DNA of 64,000 nucleotides from Reticulitermes speratus. Lineage: Eukaryota > Arthropoda > Insecta > Blattodea > Rhinotermitidae. This document shows, one piece after another, positions 40,286 to 51,194 of the stretch. Each line of letters opens with the position of its first letter. Within the stretch, counting starts at the first letter, position 1. Made by a program: the position numbers and the translations under genes. The notes beneath the pieces were generated by a model. It searched no databases, had not been told where the DNA came from, and saw nothing but the letters and a program-made list of their open reading frames with translations. The stretch covers positions 31,598,944 to 31,662,943 of the forward strand of contig JAJKFL010000330.1 of assembly GCA_021186555.1 (NCBI GenBank), read 5' to 3'.

Positions 40286-41180
40286 TGCCATGCTCCCATA
40301 CGCCTTAACGGTGTACACAGGGAGAACTTTACGTTTCATTAACAAACCCCCCCCCCCACCCACCAATACCTCAATCGACACCAAGATATTTCTTCAGTCG
40401 ATGCGCTCTTGGGTCAACCAACATTTTGAGAGTCCCATGCTATCTGCAGAATGTAATCACCTACCCAAAATTTACATAGTTCATTTACCTCACAACTTTG
40501 CTGTTGAGGTAATGGCCGTAAACAGGAACTGTGTATTGCTAAAAGAAGTGTAAAAAAAAAACATTCGAGTGTCAAATATTGGATGTTGAAGGCTGGGAAC
40601 AGCTTACTGCGGCCATTACGTGTTTGTCAGACGTTTACGACTTGAAATTGCAAGTCCAAATTCAAACAAAAAGTCCTTGGAAGTGATTAAGACTCCAGCG
40701 TTTCGTAAATGTTTTTCACAGTAAAGCTATAGAAGTGTTTACATTAGAAGTTACACAACTTATTACACCCTGCACATAATTTTAGCCAGTGCTGCCGTCA
40801 AACACAGCATCCCGTCATACAAGAGCTCGAGTATTCGCAGAGCCACCATCTTATTTCTTCCCACAACTACAGTCCATATTTATGACTCATCTCCTTCCTG
40901 TTTTACAATATCATACCATAAAGAAACTTTAGTACCATACCGGTAAGGTGAGTGACATCACTCGGTATTGCTTCTACCACAGTTCACACAGACGCTAGGT
41001 TCATCGTATAGAGAAATGTGGAAATGTTCTTCAAAGGTGTTGACATTCATACAGATTTCGAAGACAATGACCCAAACGTTATATAACGTAGGAAACAGAC
41101 ATATATGATAAATTCAATTTCATTCTAAAATAAGTAAATTACAATTATATAAATACAAAAATGCTTAAAATTCGAATACA
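40286..41180. other. Non-genic stretch
   Basis: An 87-codon open frame at 40290-40553 has no recognised domain. A C run lies at 40347-40357. Nothing else. Confidence 0.3.
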
Positions 41181-41182
41181 GG

Positions 41183-41395
41183 TATTCTGGGATATGACGC
41201 CGTGCCATTGGTTGAGTCGTTCCCGACGTTTCGAAAGAAAGTAGTGCCTTCATTTCCGCAGGTTAAGCAGTCAAAAATCAGCCGAATTTCACATTTTTTT
41301 AATGTAATATTCGCATGTCAGTTTGGATGATGTCCATTATCTAAGGTGTATGTGATATGCCGTATTCGACGTTTCGGTCACGACGCCATTAATAT
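41183..41395 (-). repeat. Diverged HH-B pieces
   Basis: CCCGACGTTTCGAAAGAAAG near 41223 with TCATTTCCGCAGG, and TTCGACGTTTCGGTCACG near 41366, keep the GACGTTTCG motif but not a clear core. Flanking GGGATATGACGCCGTGCC resembles the family's outer block. Confidence 0.4.
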
Positions 41396-41587
41396 CCCTA
41401 AGAAAATAAGTAATAACATATAATAACAAATCTGTCAAAACAGTGGCTACAATCAATCATATGAAGACAAGTCTACATTAAAATCCCTAAATGTCCTACG
41501 TAACAATATCTGCCTATAATATCTTTGACATAAACATTATAATATCTTCGAATGATACGTGGACGCGCACAAATGATATCCAGACAT

Positions 41588-42030
41588 ACACGGCGTAACA
41601 ATATCGCAATATCTCGACATACATATCATAACAATATCGCAATATCTCGACATACATATCATAACAATATCGCAATATCTCGACATACATATCATAACAA
41701 TTCGCAATATCTCGACATACATATCATAACAATATCGCATATCTCGACATATATCATAACAATATCGCAATATCTCGACATACATATCATAACAATATCG
41801 CAATATCTCGACATACATATCATAACAATATCGCAATATCTCGACATACATATCATAACAATATCGCAATATCTCGACATACATATCATAACAATATCGC
41901 AATATCTCGACATACATATCATAACAATATCGCAATATCTCGACATACAATCATAACAATATCGCAATATCTCGACATACATATCATAACAATATCGCAA
42001 TATCTCGACATACAAATCACAACAATATTT
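41588..42030. repeat. 33-bp tandem array, about 13 copies (S4)
   Basis: The unit is AATATCGCAATATCTCGACA followed by TACATATCATAAC. Several copies have one-to-four-base losses. Since 33 is a multiple of three, long frames of 134-147 codons stay open on both strands (11-residue repeats such as YVEILRYCYDM). This is a property of the repeat, not evidence of a gene. Confidence 0.97.
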
Positions 42031-42174
42031 CCCAATGATTTCTGAACATCCTTTTAGATTCCGACTCTTACTTTCGGGCATAGGGGTCGATGTGTCCGGG
42101 CAATAATTACGCGAATTCTGAAACGCAGTCAGCACTTGTTGATAGGAAATTAGGTCTATGAACTCAGGACTCTT

Positions 42175-42663
42175 TTGAAAGTAAGTATCTTCATTTCATA
42201 TCTTTTCTTTTCCTCCCCTGTTTGTGCTATTCAGTTTGAATTTCCGTTTCAGATAGAACTTCGGCTTCTTTTTTTTGTTTTTTTGAGCCCATCCATGAAT
42301 TTTCGTAATTTCTTCTTCTTCTTTCCCTTCACACGTTCACGTTTCACGTCTCATCCCATTCCGCCGCCTACAGGTGAAACTCGACGATCCGCGAGTGCCA
42401 ATGCGTCATCTCTAAGATGTCAGGGGTGTCCACGTGTCTCACTACTCTGTCAAATACGTTCTACAGCGATTTATTCAAAACCCTTACACAAAGAGTACAG
42501 ACAGTCTTCGTGTGCCGCTCCCGGTACAGCGTTGCGTCGCTTTACCGCTGACAAGTTTCACCGACCGAAGTTCCGACGAACGTTCCCCGGCCTCGAACTA
42601 AGGTTGTTTTCGCTGGCGCCTGGCGGGATGTGCAACGGCCAAGCTCTAAGGCATTTTAATTAA
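42175..42663 (+). CDS. Hypothetical 162-codon ORF
   Basis: This is the longest non-repetitive open frame after the SIAH-like gene. The N-terminus is hydrophobic and phenylalanine-rich (ISYLFFSSPVCAIQFEF, FFVFLS). The second half is basic and comes from a CpG-rich stretch (42370-42640), unlike its AT-rich surroundings. I recognise no domain, and the N-terminal half could just be translated T-rich sequence. It may be a chance frame or part of an unknown repeat. Confidence 0.15.
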   Translation: MKVSIFISYLFFSSPVCAIQFEFPFQIELRLLFFVFLSPSMNFRNFFFFFPFTRSRFTSHPIPPPTGETRRSASANASSLRCQGCPRVSLLCQIRSTAIYSKPLHKEYRQSSCAAPGTALRRFTADKFHRPKFRRTFPGLELRLFSLAPGGMCNGQALRHFN

Positions 42664-42759
42664 TTAGTGCTCCCTTATATGTTATGTCACTCTATGTTGT
42701 AATTTTAGGGAAAGGAATTCCAACGTGAAACGAGGACCTACTGTACCATGTTTCGTTTC

Positions 42760-43600
42760 TCACCGAACATAAAACACAAAAGAGTGATCCACAAATACAG
42801 ACGAGTGCTCATAGAACACATAATAGTGCACAAAAACACAGAATAGCGCTTATAAAACACAGAAGAGTGCACACAAATTACAGAAGAGTGCACAAAAACA
42901 CAGATGAGTGCACACAAATTACAGAAGAGTGCACATAAAGCACAGAGGGGTGCACACAAATTACAGAAGAGTGCACATAAAACACAGAGGAGTGCACACA
43001 AATTACAGAAGAGTGCACATAAAGCACAGAGGGGTGCACACAAATTACAGAAGAGTGCACATAAAACACAGAGGAGTGCACACAAATTACAGAAGAGTGC
43101 ATACAAATTACAGAACAGTGCACATAAAACACAGAGGAGTGCACACAAATTACAGAAGAGTGCACACAAATTACAGAAGAGTGCACATAAAACACAGAGG
43201 AGTGCACACAAATTACAGAAGAGTGCACATAAAACACAGAGGAGTGCACACAAATTACAGAAGAGTGCATACAAATTACAGAACAGTGCACATAAAACAC
43301 AGAGGAGTGCACACAAATTACAGAAGAGTGCACATAAAACACAGAGGAGTGCACACAAATTACAGAAGAGTGCACATAAAACACAGAGGAGTGCACACAA
43401 ATTACAGAAGAGTGCACATAAAACACAGAGGAGTTCACACAAATTACAGAGGAGTGCACACAAAACAAAAAAACTGCTAACAATTCACAGGAGAGCGCTC
43501 AGAAATCACAGAAGAGCGCTAACAAAAAACAGAAGAAAACACACAAAACACAGAAGAATGTCAAAAACACAGAAGAGTTCTGACAACAATAGAAGAGTGC
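42760..43600. repeat. 21-bp tandem array with alternating units (S5)
   Basis: Two 21-bp units, ACACAAATTACAGAAGAGTG plus C and ACATAAAACACAGAGGAGTG plus C, mostly alternate from about 42870 to 43460, with diverged units either side. The period is a multiple of three, so four frames stay open for 190-251 codons (for example 42904-43659 plus, heptad HKLQKSA/HKTQRSA; 42738-43463 minus). Confidence 0.95.
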
Positions 43601-44470
43601 ACACACAACGTAAGGGTGTTGACAAAACAGAGAAGTGGACAAATAACACAAAAGAGTGATCGAATGTCACAGAAGAGAGCTCATAAAACCAGAAGACACA
43701 CAAAACACAGAAGAATACCAAAAAACACACAACAGTGCTAAACAAAAAAACGGTAGTGCTGCTAAAAACCGCTCGTGGAAAAGGAGCCTAATGGGTCATC
43801 ATCAGGCTTCGGTATTGTTTTGGTACACGCGTTCTTAAGAACATCTAACAAGAAAGTCGAGGAATGTGTGAGGATGCAGTCACTTCGAAATGACGATTTA
43901 TTCCAGAAATCTTCTCACCATATCTAGTGATATCCCGGTCTATGATGCGTAGCGCCATCTCGCTGATTCTAACAGTCCTTTTCGTGACTTTCCACTAAGC
44001 AACACAAATTCGCAATTAAGGCCTGACATGCTCCAGCGATAGCAGGTTGAGATACAGACTACATTACTTTCTATTACCTACAGTCAGGTTGAAATGGATC
44101 AATCTGTGTATAAAAGAACACGTTTTTCTTTCACTTCGTCAAAAATATGCAGCACTTATGGGTTATTTTCCGCATACTTTATGAGTAAGATAGAAGAAAG
44201 GAGAACTGACAACATATTGAAATTTCAAATTGTATTAGGCATATGGCCTGCTTTCTCAACCATACGGCGTCCTATTTGGAACTAAGGTATATTAATTAAT
44301 TAATATGCTAATCTGTTTACTTTTGTCCACACAGTAACATAATCCTCCTATAATAATTATTCGCCTGCAAGTTCCAAAATTAGAACGTCTTATCCACAAC
44401 ATCTATCTACTTAAGCCTGAGCACACGTCACTTATCAATGAATAAACATATTAATTTTTATATTGTATAT
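43601..44470. other. Non-genic stretch
   Basis: 43601-43760 holds degraded S5 units. The rest shows nothing recognised. Confidence 0.4.
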
Positions 44471-44475
44471 CATAC

Positions 44476-44783
44476 GGGGCACGCGGTGGAGCAGTTGGTT
44501 GAGACACTACGCTACAAACCGGAACGGTCGCGGGTTCGATTCCCGATGGTGACACTGGAATTTTTCATTGACATAATCCTTTCGGCCGCACTATGACCCT
44601 GGGGTCTAATTAGCCTCTAACAGAAATGAGTACCAGGGATATTTCCTGGGGGGTAAAGGCAGCCGGTGCGTAGGGCTGACATCCTTACCACCTTCATGTG
44701 CCGATTGTCTAGAAATCTGGGGGCCTCAACCTCCTGGAACCCTAAGGGCCTGTCCAGGTCTGTAATGGGATTGCTTTACCTTT
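44476..44783 (+). mobile_element. tRNA-derived SINE, family A
   Basis: A full-length copy with head GGGGCACGCGGTGGAGCAGT, B box GGTCGCGGGTTCGATTCCCG, and end TAATGGGATTGCTTTACC. No clear target duplication. Confidence 0.85.
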
Positions 44784-44924
44784 GATTTTATATGTATGTA
44801 TTAGGTTACTCAGAAAGATACACGAGCTTAACAGAAAGGAAGTAACAGGAGACTAGAGAAGGCTACAGGTACAGTGACGAGCTTCATGAGTGGCACTCCT
44901 CAATAAGTATTATGGTAATAAAAT

Positions 44925-45230
44925 TAAGGAGTATGAGATAGGCGGAAACGTGCCATATATATGGAAGAAAACAGAAATGCTTATAATGGTTTTGGTGAGG
45001 AAATCTGAAAAGACAACTTGGAAGACATGGGCGTAGAGGACAGCATTAAATGTATTTAAAGAAATAAAATGGGACATGACGTGGGTTGTATTCATGTTGC
45101 TCGGGAAAGAGAAAATTGGCGTACTGCGGAAATAGCAATGAAAATTCGGGTTCCATACCATGCGGGGAAATTCCTTACTAGATGAGAAACTATTAGCTTC
45201 TTGAAAGACTGCGCTCTAAGGAGTCAGTCT
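44925..45230 (+). mobile_element. LINE 3' fragment (family L-RVP)
   Basis: GAAATGCTTATAATGGTTTT, CAACTTGGAAGACATGGGCG, TTCGGGTTCCATACCATGCG and CTTCTTGAAAGACTGCGCTC follow the family order. The reading frame is broken at several points. Confidence 0.65.
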
Positions 45231-45960
45231 TTCACTTTTAAATTTCATTTTTTTAAAATTTTATTTATCTCTGTGCAAATGAGGGAATTACTATGTTGTT
45301 TACATGCGCCACATTTTTCAGTGCTGCCAATATTCCTCTTGAGAAAAATTTGTCTGTAACATTTTTTTTTTACCCCCCTTTCCTTCATAGTATGAGCTAC
45401 ATTTGGACACTAATGAAGTTTCAGAAGAGTAAACAAACGTGCAGTTTACAGAGTGTTTACTGCTCCATGTTAAATGTTACGTCAGTCAAGAGCACTGTTC
45501 ATATGAAAGATGAAGTCAGAGAAAGCCAACTGAAACAAAATACAAAGTGAAACTACTATACGTATATATTTTTCCTGACAAGTGATAAAAATCTTTTTTT
45601 TTAATGAAAATAACATGCCGGACGTAAAAATGTTGAAATGTTGAGTAACATCATGTTAATAGCGCTTACAGCAAATGTCACTTTGATGAAGCAACCTACA
45701 GATATTTAGCCTATAGCCGAATGTAAATAATACGCCATAGAGACCATGTTGATATTAAGGCTAACGGAAATGTTTTTAAAATTTATGTTTCATTAAAATA
45801 ATACGAATAACAGCCCCAACATAGATCCTGTGCATATCAGGTTAATATGAAACGCAACTAATTACTGTGGGATAAAACTGTAATAAAGTCATATAACTGA
45901 AAATTATTTGATAATTTTTTTTTTAACGAACGCCATCCCGTAGTGCTGTTAATAGTATAA
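45231..45960. other. Non-genic AT-rich stretch
   Basis: An 85-codon frame at 45293-45550 has no recognised domain. No repeat was recognised. Confidence 0.35.
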
Positions 45961-45974
45961 AATTAAACCAATAT

Positions 45975-46052
45975 CTGTCCAAACACAACTAAATTCTATT
46001 TATTATATATAACTACATGTTTCGACCTATTTCAGGTCATCCTCAGGTTCAC
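45975..46052 (-). repeat. Left arm of HH-A repeat
   Basis: The outer block CCAAACACAACTAAATTC is followed by a hammerhead motif at 46008-46052. A partial echo, TTGAGGATGACATAGGCC, follows at 46073-46090. Confidence 0.55.
46008..46052 (-). ncRNA. Type I hammerhead ribozyme motif
   Basis: On the minus strand: GAAC, CTGAGGA, stem II GACCT/AGGTC with a GAAAT loop, GAAA, CATG, TA, GTTA. The core is intact and stem I forms at least three pairs. Confidence 0.65.
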
Positions 46053-46264
46053 AAATTGGTCTTTACAACATATTGAGGATGACATAGGCCTATACATTAT
46101 GTAAGTCCATAAAACACAATTTAAATTATTAAAATTGTTATAGTCATAACAGGAACAATATGTGTGTGGATAGAGAGGTTCTACCATAACGATTAGTTCT
46201 ATGTAGGTCTATAGAATTTAGTTGTTTTTGGATATTGATTTAATTTTTGTACGATTTGACATTT

Positions 46265-46510
46265 ATGCATATAGGGGAAGAAGAGGTACAGTTCCACTCA
46301 TTCGTAACATAGGCACTAGATGGAGGTGAAGGGCCAACTTCACGCTCCGGCCGCTTTACCCCGGGGCAAACTCGCGGTAAGTTGGGTGAGTTCCAAGACA
46401 GGACTGGATAGTTTTGGAATTCAAATCCCGGCAGGGGCAAGAGATTAAGAGAAAATCTCTTGCACCTGCCGGGATTCAAACCCCGGACCGTCCAGCCCGC
46501 AGTCTAGTCA
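46265..46510 (-). mobile_element. SINE family F with internal inverted duplication
   Basis: Body (GTAACATAGGCACTAGATGG, CGGCCGCTTTACCCCGGGG) and head (AACCCCGGACCGTCCAGCCC) match the copy at 21597. Between them an extra inverted segment makes a hairpin: arms 46420-46446 and 46454-46480 pair at 24 of 27 positions. Confidence 0.75.
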
Positions 46511-46569
46511 TTGCATTAACTTAAATACAATGGGTCATAATATGGATTATGAGACCAATATAAATAATT

Positions 46570-46790
46570 TTCAGAGATATGAGGCCGTCACAGAGCTGTA
46601 GCTGAGGTTTCAACTCATCTATGACGTGACGCAGCATCGTTGGGCGGGCAGTCCCCGACGTTTCGGAGGATCTCAGTTCCTTTATCTTCAGGGCGAAGCA
46701 GTCTAAGAAAAACGTCCACGAAGAATGACTTTGACTTCTTGTACTTCTTTGCCCTGAAGATGATGGCACTAGACTTCATTGTAAAAGAAT
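46570..46790. repeat. HH-B-like inverted repeat
   Basis: On the minus strand 46660-46706 reads CCTGAAGATAAAGG, a stem, CCTCCGAAACGTCGGGGAC with an intact CTGAAGA box. On the plus strand near 46748, TTGCCCTGAAGATGATGG is the mirror half without a GAAAC box. The spacer has TTGACTTCTTGTACTTC as in other copies. Confidence 0.5.
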
Positions 46791-46849
46791 CAAGTCACGA
46801 AGACTTCAATGCAGCATTTAGATTCATACAGTCCACATTTAGATAACAC

Positions 46850-47155
46850 TCCCCTATTGTGACAATAATGTCAAGACTTCTAGCGAGGCTGTATACAGTA
46901 ACGGCCAGAAATGATGCACACGGCCACTGTGAAACCACGTCTTGAGACTATGAGAACACACAAGCACTGTACATCTCTTTACAATATTTTTATCAGACTG
47001 TACTAGCAACGTACATTACCACAATACAATGACAAGTAACCTTTCAACTGTTCCAATTTTTTTATCCACATAATAAACGTAATTACATTGCAGCTAAGTT
47101 TACTAACGTGAGGGACAAATTTATTGTTGAAGTTGTACGGTACATAGCACGCAGT
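46850..47155. other. Non-genic stretch
   Basis: Nothing recognised. Confidence 0.4.
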
Positions 47156-47159
47156 ATCT

Positions 47160-47275
47160 CCTTTGCTGTCTGTCAGAGTATGGCAGCTATATACGGGATA
47201 TGCCGGCGGATGCAGGGGATAAAACTGCTGTGCTCGGGGGAAAAAAATAAAGGGGACACCCTGTATTAAGATAGG
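47160..47275 (+). repeat. Dispersed repeat shared with 55525-55645
   Basis: Common blocks include GTATGGCAGCTATATACGGG / GCATGGCGGCCGTCACAGTG, CCGGCGGATGCAGG / CCGGCTGATGCAGG and GCTGTGCTC / GCCGTGCTC. Both are in the same orientation. Class unknown. Confidence 0.5.
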
Positions 47276-47542
47276 CTAATGCTTGCAAGCGGAGATATCT
47301 GAAAGTAACCCCCGTCAGTACTCTAAAGTTAGTACCTGACTGGCAATCGCCATCTTCAAATCACTTCGAATTCTGGACACTCGTCTCCAAAATGCATCCA
47401 AATTTGAATAGTGACACAGCAAGGATAAACGTACCTGAAACAAAAGAATGGACAAATCAGATAAAATGAAGAAACAAAAACTAACAACAAGCAGGAAATA
47501 TGTAAGTAAATTAGTAGTAAATAAACAAGAAGAAAGAGAGTA

Positions 47543-47650
47543 CAATCACCCCTCGCTTTTCGCGGGGGGGGGGGGGGTTATGTTACAAGAATCCCGGCGT
47601 AAAGTGAAAATCCGCAAATAATTATTTGGCCTCCTCCTCTCTCTCTCTCT

Positions 47651-47698
<48 letters not shown>

Positions 47699-47905
47699 AG
47701 AAACGTCGCGATGGGAGCAGCTTCTTTCTTCTCGTTCAAATCCTTCAGCATCAAGCAGTATGGTTCGAAGACCTGTTTCAGTTGTCGACCAATTCTGATG
47801 TTCCTATCCATTGAAGGGACCGAGTGATGTATTTTCATTCTTGGGGCGACCCCCGCGAATTTGCGAAACCGGAAGTACAAACTCGCGACAAGCGAGGAAT
47901 GAGTT
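47543..47905. mobile_element. TA-flanked MITE, pogo/Tigger-like, with T-tract
   Basis: The ends CAATCACCCCTCGCTTTTCG and the complement of CGACAAGCGAGGAATGAGTT form imperfect inverted repeats next to TA. The interior carries a G run (47564-47577), a CT run and a T tract of about 44 bases (47653-47696). The CCTCGCTTT end is reminiscent of Tigger-type elements. No coding content. Confidence 0.6.
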
Positions 47906-48135
47906 TATATTATTTCTATCTTTGTTTCCTTGCATCATCCTGTCTTCAACTGTGACCCCCTTTCTTTCTTCTTTACTTAAATTATACAGTCTTTCACGAC
48001 GGCAATGATTGCAGAAACTGCCCGTAAATAATCCCACCCAAACATCCTGCCTTAATGGTCTCTCTTCAACAAATATTCCAACATAAAATTTAGGGCCCGT
48101 AAGGAGGTAGGAATTTATATTGTGCCCTTGTTTAA

Positions 48136-48299
48136 CGCGAAATGAGTACCAGGAATCTTTCCTGGGGGGTAAAGGCGGCCGGTGCGTAGGGCTGACAACC
48201 TTACCACCTTCATGTACCGATTGTCTAGAAACCTGGGAGCCTCGACCTCCTGGAGCCCTAAGGGCCTGTCAAGGCCTGTAATGGGATTGCTTTACCTTA
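48136..48299 (+). mobile_element. 5'-truncated SINE, family A
   Basis: It starts in the body (ATGAGTACCAGGAATC) and runs to TGGGATTGCTTTACC. A 15-bp duplication with one difference (CCTTGTTTAACGCGA near 48126, CCTTGTTTAAAGCGA near 48300) shows it inserted already truncated. Confidence 0.8.
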
Positions 48300-48633
48300 C
48301 CTTGTTTAAAGCGACAACTGCTGCCTCTTCATTGTACTGATTCCTCAGCCCCTTCCAATATACCCCACCCACACTACACCTCTACCAATTTCTATCATGA
48401 ACGCAGAGACAACAAATTCCTTCGAAAAGTCTTTATTCACCTACGAGACTAACCGAAAGTCGCCGTCGGGCTTGTAGTACTCCTGCTTCGATGTTGGGGT
48501 GTCCCGGATTCAAATTTAAGCCCAGAGATCCCTATCACGAAGTTCTCGTTGGCTTTCAAATACATGCCAATTCGGATACATTATTCACTAATCATAATAC
48601 CATTCAGAGCTATATAGCCTCTCCGCATACATA

Positions 48634-48711
48634 CAGCATGTCGCAAAAGTCACTTGACACTATATGTTTAGCATGTTGCCTCTAGTGTCAAGTGGCTTTT
48701 GCGCCACTCTG
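48634..48711. mobile_element. 78-bp TA-flanked micro-MITE
   Basis: The ends CAGCATGTCGCAAAAGTCAC and the complement of GTGGCTTTTGCGCCACTCTG form 27-bp inverted repeats (23 matches) around an 18-24 bp centre. TA lies on both sides. Confidence 0.85.
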
Positions 48712-48794
48712 TATTATCCTTCTGTGAGTGTGTAGACACATCCTGGTTGCCACGGTTACGCGGTTCTATAATTACGATGGAGTTTGAGAGACTA

Positions 48795-49055
48795 TGTTCT
48801 CTGTAAAATTCGCGTTGAGGCCAAAGAAACAGTTTTCATAACTAAAACTGTGTCTATTGTGATATACGAACTGAGGCTGAAGAAACAGTTGAATGTCGAG
48901 CATATGATATAAATGGCACAACAAAGTGGCTGCGCTTTGATAGATGAAATTAACGTTTGATTTTCCGTAATAAAAAAGACAGATGAAAGAAGACGTGGAG
49001 TAGAGCGTGAATATCGTGGCTCTCCCGTCATATGACGTGGTCACGTCTAGTAGTG
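48795..49055 (+). repeat. Dispersed repeat R3
   Basis: ATGTTCTCTGTAAAATTCGC, GAAGAAACAGTTGAATGTCG, AAAAAGACAGATGAAAGAAG and CCGTCATATGACGTG match, inverted, 61865-62045 and, in part, 25785-25920. Class unknown; no promoter or terminal repeats were seen. Confidence 0.55.
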
Positions 49056-49241
49056 TATACGAAATCAAAGAATGCGGTGTAATAACCAAGAAGAACAAAC
49101 CGTTAAGAAAAAATATAATCTGTGTATCGATATAAGGCAAACTGTATAGATTGCTTATCGAATTGATTTGAACTACCATGAAATGTAATGTCCATCTGCA
49201 CACTTGTGCGTGAGAATACAATTTAGGATGCGCTGTGACAA

Positions 49242-49615
49242 GTGTTAAAGATCCAAATTACTGGCGCGGCTCCAAATAGACCACAGACGTGTCAGTACAT
49301 ATCATTTGCCAATTTGGCCTCCACAGAATTGCGTCAAAACGCGGACACACAAAGCCTTCTTATTGTTTTCTCGTTAACGCGGCGAAGGCTGAACGCTTTG
49401 CTGAATTTCAAATTGTTATTAATGAATTGGTATTTAAAGTGGCATCATGTAAATTACGTAACACATCCTCAAAGTCACAGCTGCTAAAGGCAAATAGAAT
49501 AAACGTTAGATTCATAGAACGCCGTAACACAGTGATTTCCAATCCGTGGCCTGAGAGGTTTATTCTAAGGATTCCGCGAATTCAAACAGCACCAGCTGAA
49601 CTCATTACGCAGTAA
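49242..49615 (+). other. Unassigned ORFs
   Basis: Two overlapping frames (49242-49487, 49289-49615; the latter 108 codons) show no recognised domain. A short MITE-like region follows. Most likely chance frames. Confidence 0.2.
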
Positions 49616-49669
49616 ATGTGCAAATACAAGTTCTGTAGGCTGACGAAATAATACGTCTCGAACATAGTA

Positions 49670-50035
49670 CAGTGATACCTCGGCTAACGAAGATAATTCG
49701 TTCCGGAATCACATTCGTTAGCCGAAATCTTCGTTAGCCGAAACGTGAGCAACTTTCTGCTTCCCTTGGGTTTGTCGCTTACTTTTTTTGGTTGGTGGGT
49801 CTCCCCTATGTGATGTGGTCAGCTCATCTCTTTGTCACACACATACAGACGGAAAAGATAAGCTCCTGGAATGGCCCGACCGTTCATGTTTGCTGCTTTA
49901 TGTTAGCGCGAGCATCCACTAAAACATTCGTTAGCCGAATCCATATTCGTTAGCCGAGTCCGAAAAACAGCGAAAAAAATCTTCGTTAGCCGAAAAATTC
50001 GTTAGCAGGGTCACTCGTTAGCCGAGGTATCACTG
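49670..50035. mobile_element. pogo/Tigger-like MITE
   Basis: Perfect inverted repeats CAGTGATACCTCGGCTAACG with TA on both sides. The unit TTCGTTAGCCGAA recurs at least six times in both ends, forming sub-terminal repeats. The CAGTGRTACCTCGG end is characteristic of Tigger-type elements. 366 bp; no coding capacity. Confidence 0.9.
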
Positions 50036-50253
50036 TATAAAATTTTCGAGTGTTTCTATTTGTTGTTATGAAAAATAAACTGAAAATTGATTTAAAATCG
50101 TGAGTCCACATTTCTTTTTGTCATTACGAAATTTATCATTAATGGAGCCAAAAATCACCACCGTGGGGGTCCGTGAAATTTTTTGAAATAAAGAAGGAGG
50201 TCCTGATTTTCGAAAAGGGGGAAATAATTCCTGTAAACAAATTCAGCTCATCT

Positions 50254-50255
<2 letters not shown>

Positions 50256-50307
<52 letters not shown>

Positions 50308-50331
50308 GCGCGCGCACACACACACACACAT
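50256..50331 (+). repeat. (AT)n-(CG/CA)n microsatellite
   Basis: About 25 AT units, then ACGCGCGC, then (AC)n. Confidence 0.95.
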
Positions 50332-50448
50332 AAGTTAAGGTTTTGGGCCAAATTTTGAATTTTGTAAATGGGGACGGGGCTGCCACGTTACAAAAACTGA
50401 CATTCATATAGTCCTGAACTATAGATAGGCCTATATAAAAAAATTTCA

Positions 50449-50620
50449 GTTCGTACCTCACAGAAAACACAGTCCGTGTCCTTTAAGGACCAGTTTTGTG
50501 TAGAAAAATAATCGACGTGTATTGTGAGATTCATACTAAATCACACAAACACAACGTGTGGACAAGAATCAAGAGTTCCTTAATGTCACCGCAGATGGCA
50601 CAAATATCTACCACCGGGCT
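50449..50620 (-). repeat. Diverged S1 unit
   Basis: TCGTACCTCACAGAAAACAC, AATAATCGACGTGTATTGTG, ATTCATACTAAATCACACAA and AACGTGTGGACAAGAATC follow the block order of one 190-bp S1 unit in reverse. Confidence 0.45.
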
Positions 50621-51194
50621 TTACACGTTTAAGACACACTTCTAGTCACCACAACTGCTTTTCTCCTCGAAACGACCTGCTTTCTTCAGGGTCGTCAAAT
50701 ATATTTTGACGTGCATGCTACATGTTTCGACCGTTACAGTCCCACTGATTTGATCAACCTTGAAGAATGCTGCAAGGAATTAGTCTGTGGAACTTTTTGT
50801 GACTTACTGTACATTTCCGCTCAGTATCTGTTTCGTCCTTGGCTACAAGTGTGAAGACGTGTCGCTTTTATTAACAGTAAATTTTCATTACATTTCAGTC
50901 TTAGTTTTATTACAAATGTTGTTCTGTTTTAATTACATGTGTGTGTTCAAGGTCTCAGGAAATATCGACAGGAAGTGAGTAACCAACGACCAAATCTACA
51001 ACCTGATTCATTACATTTGAAACTACGAAACTCTTCACTGTGCAATGCTCCCCACCCTTTCTCATTAATTCCAAACGTTCTGTCCGGCACCTATGTCCTC
51101 AAACACAAAAACCGCCGAGCTGAAGACCCAAAAATATAAATAAAAACGTCTATTTTATTCTTTATGGTTTCAGAGAGCATCAGGAAACGATATA

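Noticed and set aside
41210-41270. Possible HH-B ribozyme
   Set aside because: The CTGAAGA box and stem are not recognisable, only the GACGTTTCG motif remains.
41537-42135. ORFs of 134-147 codons with YVEILRYCYDM or SQYLDIHIITI repeats
   Set aside because: They result from the 33-bp array and break wherever a unit has lost bases.
42738-43659. ORFs of 190-251 codons on both strands
   Set aside because: They follow from a 21-bp repeat lacking stops in several frames; no promoter, start context or domain supports a gene.
49242-49615. 108-codon plus-strand ORF
   Set aside because: No recognised similarity and overlaps another frame; chance ORFs of this size are expected in 64 kb.
50698-50760. 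Possible hammerhead at GCTACATGTTTCGACCG
   Set aside because: GAAAC and part of stem II are present on the minus strand, but no CTGANGA box lies where it should.
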